From NCBI GenBank assembly GCA_973895155.1, contig OZ316892.1, positions 6,324,001-6,388,000 of the forward strand: DNA of 64,000 bases. Direction: 5' to 3'. Below are positions 37,166 to 50,130 of the stretch, piece after piece; positions within the stretch are counted from its first letter, which is position 1, and every line of letters starts with the position of its first letter. Under the pieces are notes generated by a model. The model did not search any database. It was given only the letters and a program-made list of their open reading frames with translations, and had not been told where the DNA came from. A program made the position numbers and the translations under genes. Source of the DNA: Marsupella aquatica. Taxonomy: Eukaryota; Marchantiophyta.

Positions 37166-37749
37166 AGCATCTGCTTTACGAAAATGACTCACGTCAAGGT
37201 CAATAGTAGAATTGTCATCATACTACTTAACTACTATCACTACTAGCATCAATGTCCCAGTAGTCAACTTGAAACACCTCAAAGTCTTGAATGTCCATTG
37301 AGATCTCTGCACACCAGAGAGAAACTGGGACACAAAATAAGTTTGTGAGCTAAAGTAGGATGCAGAAGTCATAAGTACACTACAACAGACACAACTTGAA
37401 TTACATGCTAGTTCCTTTAGTCAATTGTCCAAGCTCTCGCTAAACTATGCTCCCAGGAGTCTCAGCAAAGAGTTCATTAATCTCTTTGCCAACGTGTACA
37501 AATGCTTCTTCGAGCCACCCGTTTAGCCTTTTGCCAACCTCTCGCTAAATTGAGAGAGTCCTCTTCATAGATTTTTGAGTTTTCTTGCAAAAGGTCTTCT
37601 GTTATGACCACGTCCATGGGGTGCTCTCCCATAACATCAAGAGCAGCAGGCATTACATTTTCATCGGGTCCCTCCGCTGCTCACAGTTTGTTTTCTTCAG
37701 CCATCCCTCCCGCTGTTTGCCTAAGATGCCTTGCAAATATTTCCCAGCT

Positions 37750-38035
37750 GAATCCTGAGCATCCCGGCCCTACAGAAGAATCTTGCAAAATGTTTTCCAC
37801 CAGAATCCTGTACATCCGGGCCCTACAAAAGGTGGCTCACAAAGGGTATCCTGTAATAGAATCCTGGACCTCCAGGCCCTACATTTGCAATATATCATAA
37901 TGAACAACAAGGTAGATGTAGGGTAAGTTTCATACCAGCAAGCCAAACTAAAAACAGCTAGACACAATAAATAATAATTCACAAGGTGGGTCCGAGAAGC
38001 TGTCCCACAGCTGAATCCTGGACCTCCAGGTCCTA
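37750..38035. repeat. Four spaced copies of a 25-bp motif
   Basis: GAATCCTG.(A/G)C.TCC.GG.CCTACA occurs at 37750, 37803, 37859 and 38013. The first three are 53-56 bp apart and the fourth is about 154 bp further on. The spacers resemble each other less than the motif does. Confidence 0.75.
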
Positions 38036-40848
38036 CATAAGATTCAAAACTTTTGATTACTTCACTAGCAGAGTTGGCACCTCCACTACATAAAGTTGCC
38101 TACGACCGATAGTAATTATCGCTGTTTTGACCAGAGGAGAGACAGAGGTGCAAAGGCAAAGAAATTGAATTTTCAGCACACCATTTGTGACGATGATGGG
38201 GTTTTGGAATTTGCAAAACAAAAGGGACATTTCTTTAATAAAAAATGGGAAAGGAGGCATCTTGCTGATGCATTTCTTGCACCCTTGGCATTTCTTTGGA
38301 GTTTTTATGAATCATAAAAGTGTCGTGCCAATATTCACTTTGAAACCGCCCTTCCTTAGGCAATTTAATTTTCTTTGGGAACAGCACACCCCCAGACTGC
38401 CTTTGCCTCACATCACCCAAGTGCTCCATCCCCAACTTCACCCCCACTATTGCACAGCTAACAATTTGGGCAATCGAACGGCCCAGGCTGAGCCAGCCAT
38501 GCCAGCATAAACCTGTCGCACAAGTGATCAGGCATCTTGGATCACCTGGTTTACAAGACGAAGGACAATCCCATTGAAGGCAAGAACATATCTTCAAGGC
38601 CAGATTGGTGGCCAAGGGGTTTACATAGGGGAAGTTTAACACAAAGAGGGTCACTCTATGAGATTTAGGTATTGCGTGAAAATTAAAATAACAAAAGAGA
38701 ATTTGTGTTTTAGTACATGTGTGAATTTATTTTCCCACTCCAATGAGTGAAGATATTCATTTGTTGTTGTTGGGAAGAAGAGAATAAATTCTCCATTGTC
38801 CAAATTGCGTAAGGAGTTCTTTTGTGAGCAAGAAAATCAAGGCCAGAACTAGGGCTGCGTCTTGTGTTTCGGGCATGAGTAAGCCAGGGGGGATAACTTT
38901 GAGAGGTATTGTAGAAGCTGCAAAAGTAGTGGAAGATCTGCAAAGAAGCAGTCAGCAAAAAAGTCCGAGCGAAAATATGCGGTCACCAACTTGGTGTACA
39001 GCACACTTTGAGGTTGTGTCCTGCCCCCCAAACTCTCGGCCTTACTAAAAGTCCCCCTTTATTAAAGTTTGAGATGCACTATTGTACACCCCTTATTTTA
39101 GAATAATTATAAATTCAGACCTACCGTAGCAGCCATAAGGTGCATTCCACTCCGGGTGACTTGACGTTCCAGGGCATACTCCACAGACGTACCTGACGAA
39201 GAGATCTACTTCCTTTCATCTAAGCCGTCCATTAGCAAGAGCGGCTGGTGATATCATGACAACTTTACCCTGGAGAGGTGTTAGTGGGGACTACTTTAGG
39301 TGATTCCCCGACAGCTTGTCCAATAATTCCACCCCATTGATGCCTTGCCAGCCTACTCCGTGTACTAAATAAATGCCCATGGAAAAGTGAATCATACGAG
39401 AATTTGAATTTCTTTGAAGAAAGAAAGAACCATAATTTATACAAAAGTGCAAAAACAAAGTGAGAAACAAAGTGCAATGAAGGGAACATAAAATAAAAGA
39501 GGTCCAAAGAAGGCAACCCTGAAAACCGAAGAAGAAGAAAGGGAATGTTTGAAGTAATCGTGAAACCTAAGCCATTATTTTTTCAGATTTTTACTTAAAT
39601 GGAGCAAAGCAATTAGCCTTGACTTGACAAGCAACAGGTTCCTGTGGGTCATAGGTGTCATATGTGCTGTTTTGGGGCTGGGTCTCATTTGTGGTTAGAC
39701 TTTGCAATTCAGTGGAATATGTGTGAGAGTACTTTCATAGTAATCCGGTTTGCCCAAATAATAAACAACTTAAAACAGCTCCTAAATTTATGACCATTAA
39801 AGATGAATCGGGAAAATCTGCTGTCATTTTAGGGAAATGGGGAGGAAATAAATTCCAAAGAAAAGAGCCTGGAAACATTATAAGAGACTCTATACCCTGG
39901 AAATCTGTGGTATGGGTTGAAACAGCCAGCAAACATATGTTTTGGCTAAGTATAAGTTCAAAACCAGAACAAGTAGAGAAGTGTTTTTTTTTTCTGTGGG
40001 GGAGAACTTAAAATGGTGACCGCTAATGGACGAGGAAATAACTTTGTACCATTCAGAATAGCTAACCAAGTTCCACTAGGATAGAAGTTTGAGATTCGAG
40101 GGAGTCAGACATTCCACACTCCCAATGGCAGGAGCCGGGTTCCATGGCAAACCTGGGTTCTCACTAACCAATTCAAACAAATTCGGATTTCACTGTATAT
40201 TATAGCACTGTCAATATTAAATTATTCACGCCACCAGGAGACAGTAAGGGGGGAAATCATTGAAAAAAGAGGGAAAACCAAAAAGCTTATAAGCCCAACT
40301 GTTCTAACGGCAAAAAGATTAAAGCTCCGTGCTACAGTATTCCAATCCGCCAATGATCTGCTCCGCTCGGTGTCAATATGTGCAAATACAAGAACGTCTG
40401 AGTAACCAATGCCTACTGTAGTTACAAGAAGCTCCTGTAGTTACACGAAATCATCTGTGCCAAACTCAATAATGTCTACTAGTATACACAGGTACACACC
40501 GCAGGAGAACCTACTCGAGCCATACTTACAAGAAATCATTAGTGCCAAACTCAATGTCAACCAGTGCACACGTCGCACGAGATCTAGATTCAAAATATCA
40601 AATAAAGGCAAATCTATCCAGACTTACACGTGAGTTAATTAAATTCCTTGTGATGGTCCCCTACGGGACACGACAAGATATGTCCTCCATTGGGGGGATT
40701 TAGAACATGACCCAAGGCACACTCCCCGAAGCTCGATCCCCTGCATCAAGATGTTACGTCCCACCACATACCAGATAAAGCTCTCCGCAAATTTTGGCCT
40801 GAAATAATTCTAAAGCGTGAAATTGAGTGTATCAAGTCTTTTGGCATA

Positions 40849-41000
40849 CATTGGTCTCTCTAAGTGCACACTCCCAAACATAGTCCCTCTAAGTGCACAC
40901 TCTTGGATTAGTCTCTCTCGAAGTCCGCGCACTCTGGGGAAGATGCACACTCTTGGATTAGTCTCTCTCGAAGTCCACACTCCCCACCATGCCCAGTAGT
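40849..41000. repeat. Short tandem repeats related to the pogo-like terminal repeats
   Basis: TGCACACTCTTGGATTAGTC followed by TCTCTCGAAGTCC occurs at 40894 and 40944, 50 bp apart. The phrase TCTCTAAGTGCACACTC or CCTCTAAGTGCACACTC also occurs at about 40855 and 40885. The same phrase forms the terminal repeats of the two elements just downstream, so this looks like a tandemly expanded terminus. Confidence 0.7.
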
Positions 41001-41141
41001 CCCTCTAAGTGGGGAAGAAGCACACTCATGGAAATGTGTAAGGTTTAGGTCCCACGCTAGGTGTATGTACCACCGAGTAGTATGGCCATGTGAGAAGATC
41101 TACTACAATCATTGGGAGAGGCAGGCAATAAGATCAGACTA

Positions 41142-41638
41142 CAGTGAACTCTCACTAAGTGCACACTTTATGAGTGTTTACCCTAGATTAGTGCATGCCA
41201 TCTTGTTCTTCCCAGTTTTTAACACAGGATAAACACTTTTTAAACACTTTTTTGAAGCACACACTAGGCTAAAATCATTTTGCTAAACAACAACTTTTTA
41301 AGCAGTTACCCTTGATAAGTGTTTGTATGTGCTTATATGTAAACACATAAACTCCTGAAATCTCATTTACTAGTAAATGCATGCCATTCTTAGTAGTAGA
41401 GTATAGAATGCACTTAAGGAGTGTGGGCACAGAATTAGGGCAGGAATACGAGGTACGAGGCTGACTACTCAGACAGAGGGGTCCATAGCACATACATCTT
41501 TAACAAAGGAATCTAAATGAAGCGCACTTATGTATCAGAGTGCTTGTTAGGGATGTGCATTTTATGGGCATGCAACACCTGGTTTAGTGCACGCCAGATC
41601 CGTCTTCCCCAGAGTGTGCACTTATCAAGAGTTCACTG
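41142..41638. mobile_element. Pogo-like MITE, 497 bp
   Basis: The left end reads CAGTGAACTCTCACTAAGTG followed by CACACT. The right end, reverse complemented, reads CAGTGAACTCTTGATAAGTG followed by CACACT. The inverted ends are about 26-30 bp with three mismatches, and both are flanked by TA (41140-41141 and 41639-41640). Starting with CAGT and duplicating TA is typical of pogo-type Tc1/mariner elements. No transposase frame lies inside, so it is non-autonomous. Confidence 0.8.
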
Positions 41639-41722
41639 TAGGGTGAGGGTCACTCCCTAGGAAAAGAGCAGGGTGGGGGTGCATGTTCCCATTGCAAACC
41701 CTTGCTTCAGTGCTCCTTGACA

Positions 41723-42186
41723 CAGTTGTCTCTCTAAGTGTATACTCCATTGAAGAAGCATCTGGTGTCACTAAGAAGGGTTTGCACAATGTGGGGGGTT
41801 TGCACTATGTGATTAGTGCAAAACCTGTAAATTGCACACTTAATTATAAAAGTGTATGATATACATCATTTTGTTATTGTGCAATTATCCTCCGTAAGTG
41901 AACAGTCTCATGTTTTTCACCCAAAATTGTACATCCCTGCCTTACATGCGAGCCCTACCCTTTAAGTGCAATTTGATGGGTTTATATCTTTACCAATAAT
42001 TTTTCATGTACATTTATCATGAGATTTTCACTAATTAATTTGTTGATTAGCTAAAGTACTTCAGGCCTGTCTTGAACTTACAAAGGTGCAGAAGAAGTGC
42101 AAACTTGTTGTAAACAAGGAAGAACGGGAAACCTTGCAATTAGACAGGGTTCTACTTATAGAGTATGCACTTTAGAGAGACAACTG
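41723..42186. mobile_element. Second pogo-like MITE, 464 bp
   Basis: The left end is CAGTTGTCTCTCTAAGTGTA followed by TACTCC. The right end, reverse complemented, is CAGTTGTCTCTCTAAAGTGC followed by ATACTC. The right flank is TA; the left flank is CA, probably a mutated TA. The ends share a consensus with the preceding element (CAGT, then CTCT, then TAAGTG). No transposase frame is present. Confidence 0.75.
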
Positions 42187-43913
42187 TACTCGAATTGGCT
42201 CTTGAAAAGCCTCCTCCAAGCATATTAATCAATTAGTGTGGTCTCACAAGATTTCTCAAATTGATTGAGCTAGAGTACACCCGCCACCACCGGCGATGTG
42301 AGAGGAAAGGCGCCAGAACTCACAACAGCCTCGATTTGAGGCAATTGTCTGAAATTAAAAAAACAAATGTTTCTTTGGCGATCCGTGGCTTTGTGTCTTT
42401 CGGTGTACTTTACTCTCAATGTTCATCAATCATTGCTGTCCTTGGGAATTCCATGTCGTGGCATACAGTGCTGTACAGCACCCTAGTAAGATCTCAGTAG
42501 CAATTAATGCAGGACATTCTATTTCCGTCCTCTTCGGTACTCCTTTTCGCCCCCTCCCAAAGCCGCGCGTTCAGTATAATTTGTGAAGGTTTTTCTTCTT
42601 CGCCGTTGTGGAGGCGAATGTCACCGTGCGTGAGAGCCAGCACAACTTTAATAATTGTGATCGATTATCTGACGGTCTCTCTAGATTGAAAATTTAAGGA
42701 TAACCGTTGATTCTCCTTGTGAAGTCTGTGGTTAGGAGAGAGACTGGCTAATCTACAACTACAATAAGAAATCCCCTGTCTTTTGGTCCTTCAACCCTAA
42801 TACAAAAAAGTTATTGGACAAGAAAGATCCACAACCATTGGATTAGTTTGGATGTTTTTCCTGACCATTGATGATGGAAATGGGCACCCCTGGTGCATAT
42901 TTGCTTCTCCATGCTGTCCCATAAATGCCCCGGCTGGACTCCATATGGGCCGGCCCTCTTGTGCCATACAATGCATGGGCATAGGGCTCGTGAAAGACAT
43001 AAAATCAGCAATGTCAGCCAAAAGTAACTAAGGACTTTTAAGTAACTGGCGGATGCAATGTAATTTTTAGGTTTTTTTCTACCAGTGTGGCTAGTGTCAC
43101 CTTGTGTGAAGGAAAAGATGCTAGGAATCTCGTCATTGGCTAGATTTCCTTTGACCCCCATATTTCTCAAGATATAAGGATGACCTCTGGGTTCTGGCTA
43201 ATGGAGTCTGGTGAGAAACTTGCTCGTGGAAGACACAAACTCACTTTTAAAGAGATGGAATCTCACTAATTTTTGCCACAAAAATGCTGAGTGGATGCTT
43301 TCCAATTGGTTGGAGGAGGGAGTACCCATATTTCTGTCATCATCTATGGTATTCCTCTTCTCCCCTTTGGTAGGCCTTGGGTGCAGCCTAACTTTTAAAC
43401 CACCACTAGCCATGACAAAAACGTGTATTCTTTTCCTGAATTTGTGGAGCAATATGGAAACGGGAGAGAAAAAGAATGAGAGGAAAGTGAAAAATGGAGA
43501 AATCTTGGACATTCCACTCTTTTACACAACTACTGTAGTGGCGGTTTAAGCTGTTTCTCCACGGGTGTGGCTAATGTCAGCTTGTGTGAAAGAAAAAAAT
43601 GGAGTAGAAGTTTCCGATCTAGTTTTCCTAGATTACTTCATGATACTCAATTTCCCTAGACTTAAAATGACCCTTAGATTCTGTCGATTGGGGTGTGCGG
43701 GTGGGTGGGAAACTAATAATAAGACTCTTTAGCAAGGTAGAATCTACTGTAGCCAATTTTCGCTCCTCTGGTGCCTCCAAGCGGTCGGCGGCGAGGGTAC
43801 CCTTACCCCCAGATTATCCCTTCACGGAACCGTGCCCTCACTCGTCACTCATTGCCACCCGCCCACGGCCCCACCCTCCCTCTTATTGCAACGCAGCTCA
43901 CATACTCCAACAC

Positions 43914-43990
43914 CTACAGTACGTACCGCAGTAAAGTTAACTCCTTCTGTCTGTGGACAGTCTACAGTACGTACCGCAGTAAAGTTAACT
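43914..43990. promoter_or_regulatory. 29-bp direct repeat with GTAC core upstream of METE
   Basis: Two identical 29-bp copies lie at 43914-43942 and 43962-43990. Each contains CTACAGTACGTACCGCAGTA and then AAGTTAACT. The perfect palindrome GTACGTAC contains the GTAC core recognised by SBP-domain factors. The site lies about 2 kb before the METE start codon, perhaps 250 bp before the transcription start. A regulatory role is an inference. Confidence 0.45.
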
Positions 43991-44160
43991 GGGAACGAGC
44001 GGCACTGGGTGCGGTCACGAGGCACGAGGTCAGTTGCAAAGTCATCTCCGCCGCTCACAGTACACACGACCCTGCGAGCACAGAAGAGCCTCCCCATTGA
44101 GAGAGCGGCTCGAAGAGCATCCCTCTCCATAGCCACCCTGACCGGCGAAGGAAGAAGATA

Positions 44161-46038
44161 TTAGCTGCACGGGGGAATGTGCTGTGCTGGGCTTGGTTCA
44201 GCGTACATATAGACTAGCAGGAGAATCCGTCGAGCGAGCAAGCTCTGCATTTGGCCCAAGAAAAGCAGTGCAGGAGTCGTGAGTTGGTTATCATTTCTGT
44301 GGAGCTGTTGCTGCTGTCGTCGGAGGTGGTAGCGATTTCAGCTACGGTCTTGTGTACCGATCGCGGATCTGTTTGCTTCGCGACAGACGTCTGCAACCAG
44401 GTTTGGATCTCGATCGGAGTCCGGACCGGGCGCTCCATTTCAGCTCGGTTTCTGGTGTTTGTGTGCAGTGAAGTTGAGAGATGCGTTTTTGTGGGCTGAT
44501 GACACAATGCTTGATCTAGAATGTAGGGCGTGCCATCTGCTGGAGTCTAGGGTTTCTTCCAACATAAAAATATCTTTCTTGCTACCTGTCTGCAATATGT
44601 GTAGGGCCGTGCGTACTTAGAAATTGGATTGTGAACATTGTCCTTGATATAGACACTTTGTCTTGGAAGCTTCAGATGTGGAACTCAGGTCCTGTGTATT
44701 TCTCTCGAGATTGTGGTGGACTTGGCCACGTAGAATGAGGACTGTTTCACTTGAGAGTTGACGATCTAAAAGCCAATGTATAGGTAGGAACTGTCGTCGT
44801 CTAGATCCCCCACTATCTCGGTAACATTGCTTTGTTCTTCCCATCTAACTGCCGAACTGGACTGATCTAGGTTGCCGTCCTTAGTGTTGTTTGCCCGTGT
44901 CTCGTGTGCGTATGTTCTTGCCGGAGTCCTTGTTGCCGCACTGCCTCTTGCTTGTCAAACCGATGGAGGATTCAGATTCGCTGAGGTCCTCACTAGCGGA
45001 TTCAGCATTTCGTCGCTCGGTGTCTCAGTCTTAAGCATTTTGTTCGGTGTAATTCTGGCGTTGTTCCCTACGTCCTTCGAGGGATTGATCTGTGCTTGTG
45101 ACACGGAGTCATTGCTGGAGCTGCATTCCGATCAGGCTTACTTTTTCGCATGCTCTCGAGGGTCTCATCGTCTCGGCAGTCTTGTGTTTCGTGCTAAGTT
45201 TTTTCCCCGTTTGTTGGCCTCGATTATCGAGATCGTCAGCTCCCTATGTCTGTGGTTGTAAGGCTTGACTCTCCCTGGAAGCCTTGAGAAGCGTCCATTC
45301 TGTTAATATTCTGCGTTTTGTTCCATAATTTCGAGTTTGGTCTCGATTGTGGGAGCAGGTTTTGTATGCTTACTCAGCTAGAGTGGTAGCGGGGTTAGAT
45401 ATTCTTTGTGAAGTATTCTATTGATAGGCTGCATTTCTTTTCTTTGGTGGGCAGCTCCATCGAGGACCACGGCATTGAGTTCCGTGTCTTTGACTCGCAT
45501 TGCACTGTACCCTAGAGTTCCTCTACAGGTTCCTGTTTACCTTTTTCGGATCTGCGAGGTGGTCCAGCTCAGCACTGTTTGTTTCCGGCCGCTCCTAGTT
45601 TTTCCCTTTTCATGCTGTTAGTCATAGTGTTCGGGTGGTGTTCCGCGTCACTCGCAGCTTGTTTAGCAAGCGAAGGCTTGCAGATCTTATCGAAAGTCTT
45701 CGCTACATATGTGAGACTCAGGAATCTCTGTGGGATTTGTTTAAGACAGCATTGATTTGCACCTTGGGGATTGGTTTAAGCATTGGGAGCCTGTACGAAA
45801 CTTATGTATGTTTGAGAATTGCGATCACTCGGAAATTTTCTACCTCGCGCGTTTTACAGGAGATCCGTGATGATCCTGGCACACTGACTATTGAAAGTGG
45901 TTACTGTGTCCTGTGCAAGTTCTGATTTAGTCAGTTCTGGCTGGTTCATCGTTTACAACCTGGATCTGACGAGGTTAGTAGTGTTACAGCTAGAATGGGA
46001 GCTGACAAGTCGCGTCCTTGTCATTTCAGGTTAGCGGT
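44161..46038 (+). other. METE promoter and intron-containing 5' leader
   Basis: A TATA-like ACATATAG lies near 44205. TTTCATTTCAG-type pyrimidine sequence ending at 46029 is a good splice acceptor 9 bases before the METE ATG, so a leader intron is likely. The donor could not be fixed. AACCAG/GTTTGG near 44400 is one option. The open frames inside (44872-45261, 45635-45925) have no recognisable domain and are best read as intron. Confidence 0.5.
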
Positions 46039-49000
46039 ATGGCTCATATCGTGGGATACCCTCGCATTGGGCCTAAGAGGGAGCTAAAGTTTGCCCTCGA
46101 ATCCTTCTGGGATGGAAAGTCCACCGCTGAAGATCTTGACAAAGTTGCGAAGGAGTTGAGGGCCTCAATCTGGCAGCAGCAGAAGGATGCCGGTGTGTAT
46201 TGGATTCCCAGCAACGTTTTCTCATACTATGATCAGGTTCTGGACACCATTGCCATGGTTGGGGCTGTTCCAGAGCGCTACAACTTCAAGGGTTCAGTCG
46301 TTGAGTTGGATACTTTCTTCTCAATGGCCCGTGGTAACAAGACTACCCCCGCCATGGAGATGACAAAGTGGTTTGACACCAACTAGTAAGTTCAATCTCC
46401 TCCCATAATGCTGCCAAGATCTCCTTTGACCTAGGGGGAGGGTCTTCAGCTTCACTTCCGACCGTAATCCAGCTTTGATGCTTTCAGTGTTCTTCGTGTA
46501 TCTGGTCACTTGCTGACGATGTGTGGCCGCAATGTACTTAAATTGCTGTGCAGTCATTACATCGTTCCAGAGTTGGAGCCTGGCACCAAATTCACTCTCT
46601 CGTCTCGCAAGGCGGTTGATGAGTACAAGGAAGCGAAGGCGGTGAGTCTCTTGAGTTCCTCCGTTTGCATGTGCACACGTGTCTGGTTTTGTATTCGAAA
46701 TGTGAAATGTGAAATTTAATGGTATTGATCTGCCATTGTACCTTTGTGTGTTGCAGCTTGGCATCAGCACCGTTCCAGTGTTGATCGGCCCTGTCACTTT
46801 CTTGCTACTGTCCAAGGGAACAAGAAGTGCACCCAAGGGTTTTGACCCTCTCACTCTTTTGGATTCTATACTACCCGTTTACAAGTGAGTCAGATTGATC
46901 TTCAATTGTTCCTACTGCCCTTATATTTTGTAGTAAGCATGAATTCCTCGTGAATTGGTTGGGAGTTGAATTTTTGAGTCACATGCATTTTTTGGCCAGT
47001 TTGTCAGGCCATGGGGAGTTCTGTTATCCTATTGTCTATGTTTTGACTACAAGATTGTGCACTTGCAGGGAAATTTTGGCCGAGTTGAAGGCAGCCGGTG
47101 CACATGGTGTCCAATTCGATGAGCCCGCTCTTGTTCTTGATTTGGAATCGAGCAAACTCTCTGCGTTTAAGAAAGCTTACGATTTTCTCGGAGCTGACTT
47201 TGGCAGTGGTATCCTCATTGAGACATACTTTGCCGACATCCCGACTGAGGCTTACAAGTGCGTCCAGTCCATTCCCTTTGCTGTGCGATGAGGCTACCCG
47301 CGTTTTCCTAAATTTATGAAACTTTATTGGCTCCAGCAAAAGTATGCACAAAGCTGGCTGTTAAGTATCCTCTCACTGCGTTGTCTTGCAGGACGATCAT
47401 TGCAATTGAGTCCGTCTCAGCCATTGGTGTCGATCTTGTCCGTGGCACTAAAACATTGGAGCTCATCAAGGAGTTCGGTCTCCCTGGCAAGAAGAAACTT
47501 GTGGCTGGAGTGGTCGATGGACGCAACATCTGGGCCAACGACTTGGCTGCTTCTTTGACTCTTCTGGAGGGTTTGGTTTCCGATCTCGGAAAAGGTGTCT
47601 ATCTTTTACCTTGAATTTTAGTGTTGCAACTCCCCGCATTTGGCTCGATTGTAGGAGAATTCTCGTGTTTCTCTCTACCAGCATTGCGCACACCAGTAGG
47701 ATTTTGCTAATCCTTTCCTCACTTGTGCAGACCGAGTGATGGTCTCCACGTCATGCTCCCTTTTGCACTCTCCCGTGGATCTGAAGAATGAGACTAAGCT
47801 CGATGACGAGCTCAAATCGTGGCTTGCATTTGCTGCCCAGAAGGTCCATGAGGTTGTTGCTTTGGCCAATGCGCTTGGTGGCAAGAAAGACGAGGTGAGG
47901 GGCAATCGATACAAGGGCGTGCAGCAATCAACTTGCGGATTGATCGTCTTGCTTTCAATTTCAGGCGAAAACTTTTGGACCCATTTTAGCGTTTTCTCCT
48001 GTATTATGCGCTCTTCGTTCTGCCGTACCTCTCTTATTTAATGTACTGCTGGAATCTTGTTTCTCAGGCATTTTTCTCGGCCAACGCAGCAGCGCAAGCT
48101 TCGAGGAGGGCTTCTCCCCGAGTTCACGATGAAGCTGTGAAGGCGGCCGTAAGTTTTCGCCCTTGTGGTACAGCAAGTTCAGATGAAATGCAGTTCCATC
48201 CTTTCTGTCCTGTTGCTTATTTACTCTTGAGAATTGAGTTTTTGATCTGGATTTCTGGTGTTCTGCAGACTAAGGGTCTGGAAGGATCCGAACACCGCAG
48301 AGCTACACCTGTGGTTGCACGTCTTGAGGCTCAGCAGAAGAAGTTGAACCTTCCCATTTTGCCAACCACCACTATTGGATCGTTTCCTCAAACTCCAGAG
48401 TTGCGCAGAGTCCGACGTGAATACAAGAGCAAGAAGTGAGTTTCCATTATCTTTTTCCTCTCATGTGAGCAAAACCCTCGTCTATTAAAGTTTTCATACT
48501 ATACTGAATTCGCTCCGTGCTGAAAAGAAATATTACCCTTTGACACATCAGGATCTCTGAGGAAGAATATATCAAGGCCATTCAGGCAGAGATCGCAAAT
48601 GTTGTGAAGCTTCAGGAAGATCTTGACCTGGACGTCCTCGTCCACGGAGAACCTGAGGTTTGTGTGCTTTCTCTTTCCGTGCCGGTTTTATCGAATGCCA
48701 ACAGAAGCCACGTAAGAGCTGTGACTTAGATTCATGAGATAGAATCTTTGTCCGAATCTCTGAAGATATTAAAGTAGCAGCGAAGGGCTTTGTGTTATGT
48801 AGGGGTGACTCGCATTACGTGCGTCATTGTTATCGGGAAGATAATTGGAAATATCTGGTCTGATTTCGTTGACGAGGCTTTTTCTTTGTGTGTCAGAATA
48901 ATTTTTGAAAGCCAGAAGCTCCAATTGTAGTTCTAATCGTAAATTTTATCACTCGCAGAGAAACGATATGGTTGAGTACTTTGGTGAGCAGTTGAATGGT

Positions 49001-50130
49001 TTCGTCTTTTCCGCCAATGGCTGGGTCCAGTCTTACGGATCTCGTTGTGTCAAGCCGCCCATCATCTTTGGTGATGTTAGCCGCCCCAAGAGCATGACTG
49101 TCTTCTGGTCGAAGTATGCCCAAAGTCAGACCACCCGACCGATGAAAGGCATGCTCACTGGCCCAGTTACGATTTTGAACTGGTCCTTTGTCCGAAACGA
49201 TCAGCCCAGGTATGACCCTCGTTTCGTCCATGTTAAGCTCTAAATTGCGGATGCCATATGTGAAAACTTAGTTGAATTCTGTGGTTCAGGGTTCTCTAAG
49301 TGTTTAATATCTTTTCTGTTTTTCAGGTCAGTGACTTGCTTGCAGATTGCCTTGGCAATCAAGGACGAGGTTGAGGACCTAGAGGCTAACGGCATTACGG
49401 TACTTTCCTGCCTTCTCTTCGAAGTTGGATATGGGTGTGCTGTATAGTTGTTTAAAGGTGGCAGTTCTTTCGATCTTTAATTACCGTTATTACTGTTGCT
49501 GTCTAAATTATTTTCTCGTCTTCGCAGGTGATCCAAATCGATGAAGCTGCACTTAGGGAAGGTCTCCCTCTCCGCAAATCCGAGCAGGCTGCCTACCAAG
49601 ATTGGGCTGTACACGGCTTCCGTATCACAACATACGGAGTCAAGGACACCACCCAGGTACTTTGATCGCCACAGGTTCAGCAGAATAATTACTTGCAGCG
49701 TTTGATGCTTTACTCACCCAGGTGAATATCTTTTATCTAACGAGTCACGCTTGTCTTGCAGATTCACACCCATATGTGCTACTCCAATTTCAATGACATC
49801 ATCCACTCTATTATCGATATGGATGCTGATGTGATTACCATTGAGAATTCTCGTTCCGATGAGAAGTTGCTCTCTGTCTTCCGTGAGGGAGTGAAGTATG
49901 CTGCTGGCATTGGTCCAGGTGTCTACGACATCCACTCTCCCCGTATCCCGCCCACTGAGGAGTTGGTTGTTCGGGCACGGAAGATGTTGGCAGTGCTCGA
50001 GTCACAGGTTCTGTGGATCAACCCTGACTGCGGTTTGAAGACCAGGAAGTACGCAGAAGTGAACCCTGCCTTGAAGAATATGGTTGATGCTACCAAACAG
50101 TTGAGAGCAGAGCTTGCGGCAGCGAAGTGA
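46039..50130 (+). CDS. METE: Cobalamin-independent methionine synthase
   Basis: METE transfers the methyl group of 5-methyltetrahydropteroyl-polyglutamate to homocysteine, making methionine without cobalamin. Thirteen coding exons: 46039-46385, 46554-46641, 46757-46884, 47069-47257, 47392-47594, 47731-47894, 48068-48148, 48269-48435, 48552-48657, 48959-49209, 49327-49399, 49528-49656 and 49762-50130. They sum to 2295 nt (764 aa), the usual plant length, and every junction has GT-AG ends and matching phase. The N-terminus [20 protein letters not shown] is typical. The C-terminal half has [56 protein letters not shown] and [19 protein letters not shown]. The expected zinc ligands are His646 and Cys648 (IHTHMCYS), Glu670 (TIENSRSDE) and Cys732 ([10 protein letters not shown]). 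No transit peptide is visible, so it should be cytosolic. It lies on the same strand as CBL. Confidence 0.97.

Larger units (their letters stand above)
36737..44160. other. Gene-poor interval between the LINE and METE
   Basis: No protein-coding gene is supportable. The interval holds a possible tRNA-derived SINE fragment (37093-37165), a spaced repeat family (37750-38035), and a cluster of related TIR sequences with two pogo-like elements (40.85-42.19 kb). A short direct repeat (43914-43990) lies in the presumed METE promoter. Confidence 0.5.

Noticed and set aside
44872-45925. Open frames of 129 and 96 codons before METE
   Set aside because: No domain or conserved composition; they lie in the likely leader intron, and their starts are not associated with splice or promoter signals.
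2063-50130. Biosynthetic gene cluster or operon
   Set aside because: The genes are separated by unrelated loci and repeats on both strands; only loose linkage of CBL and METE remains.
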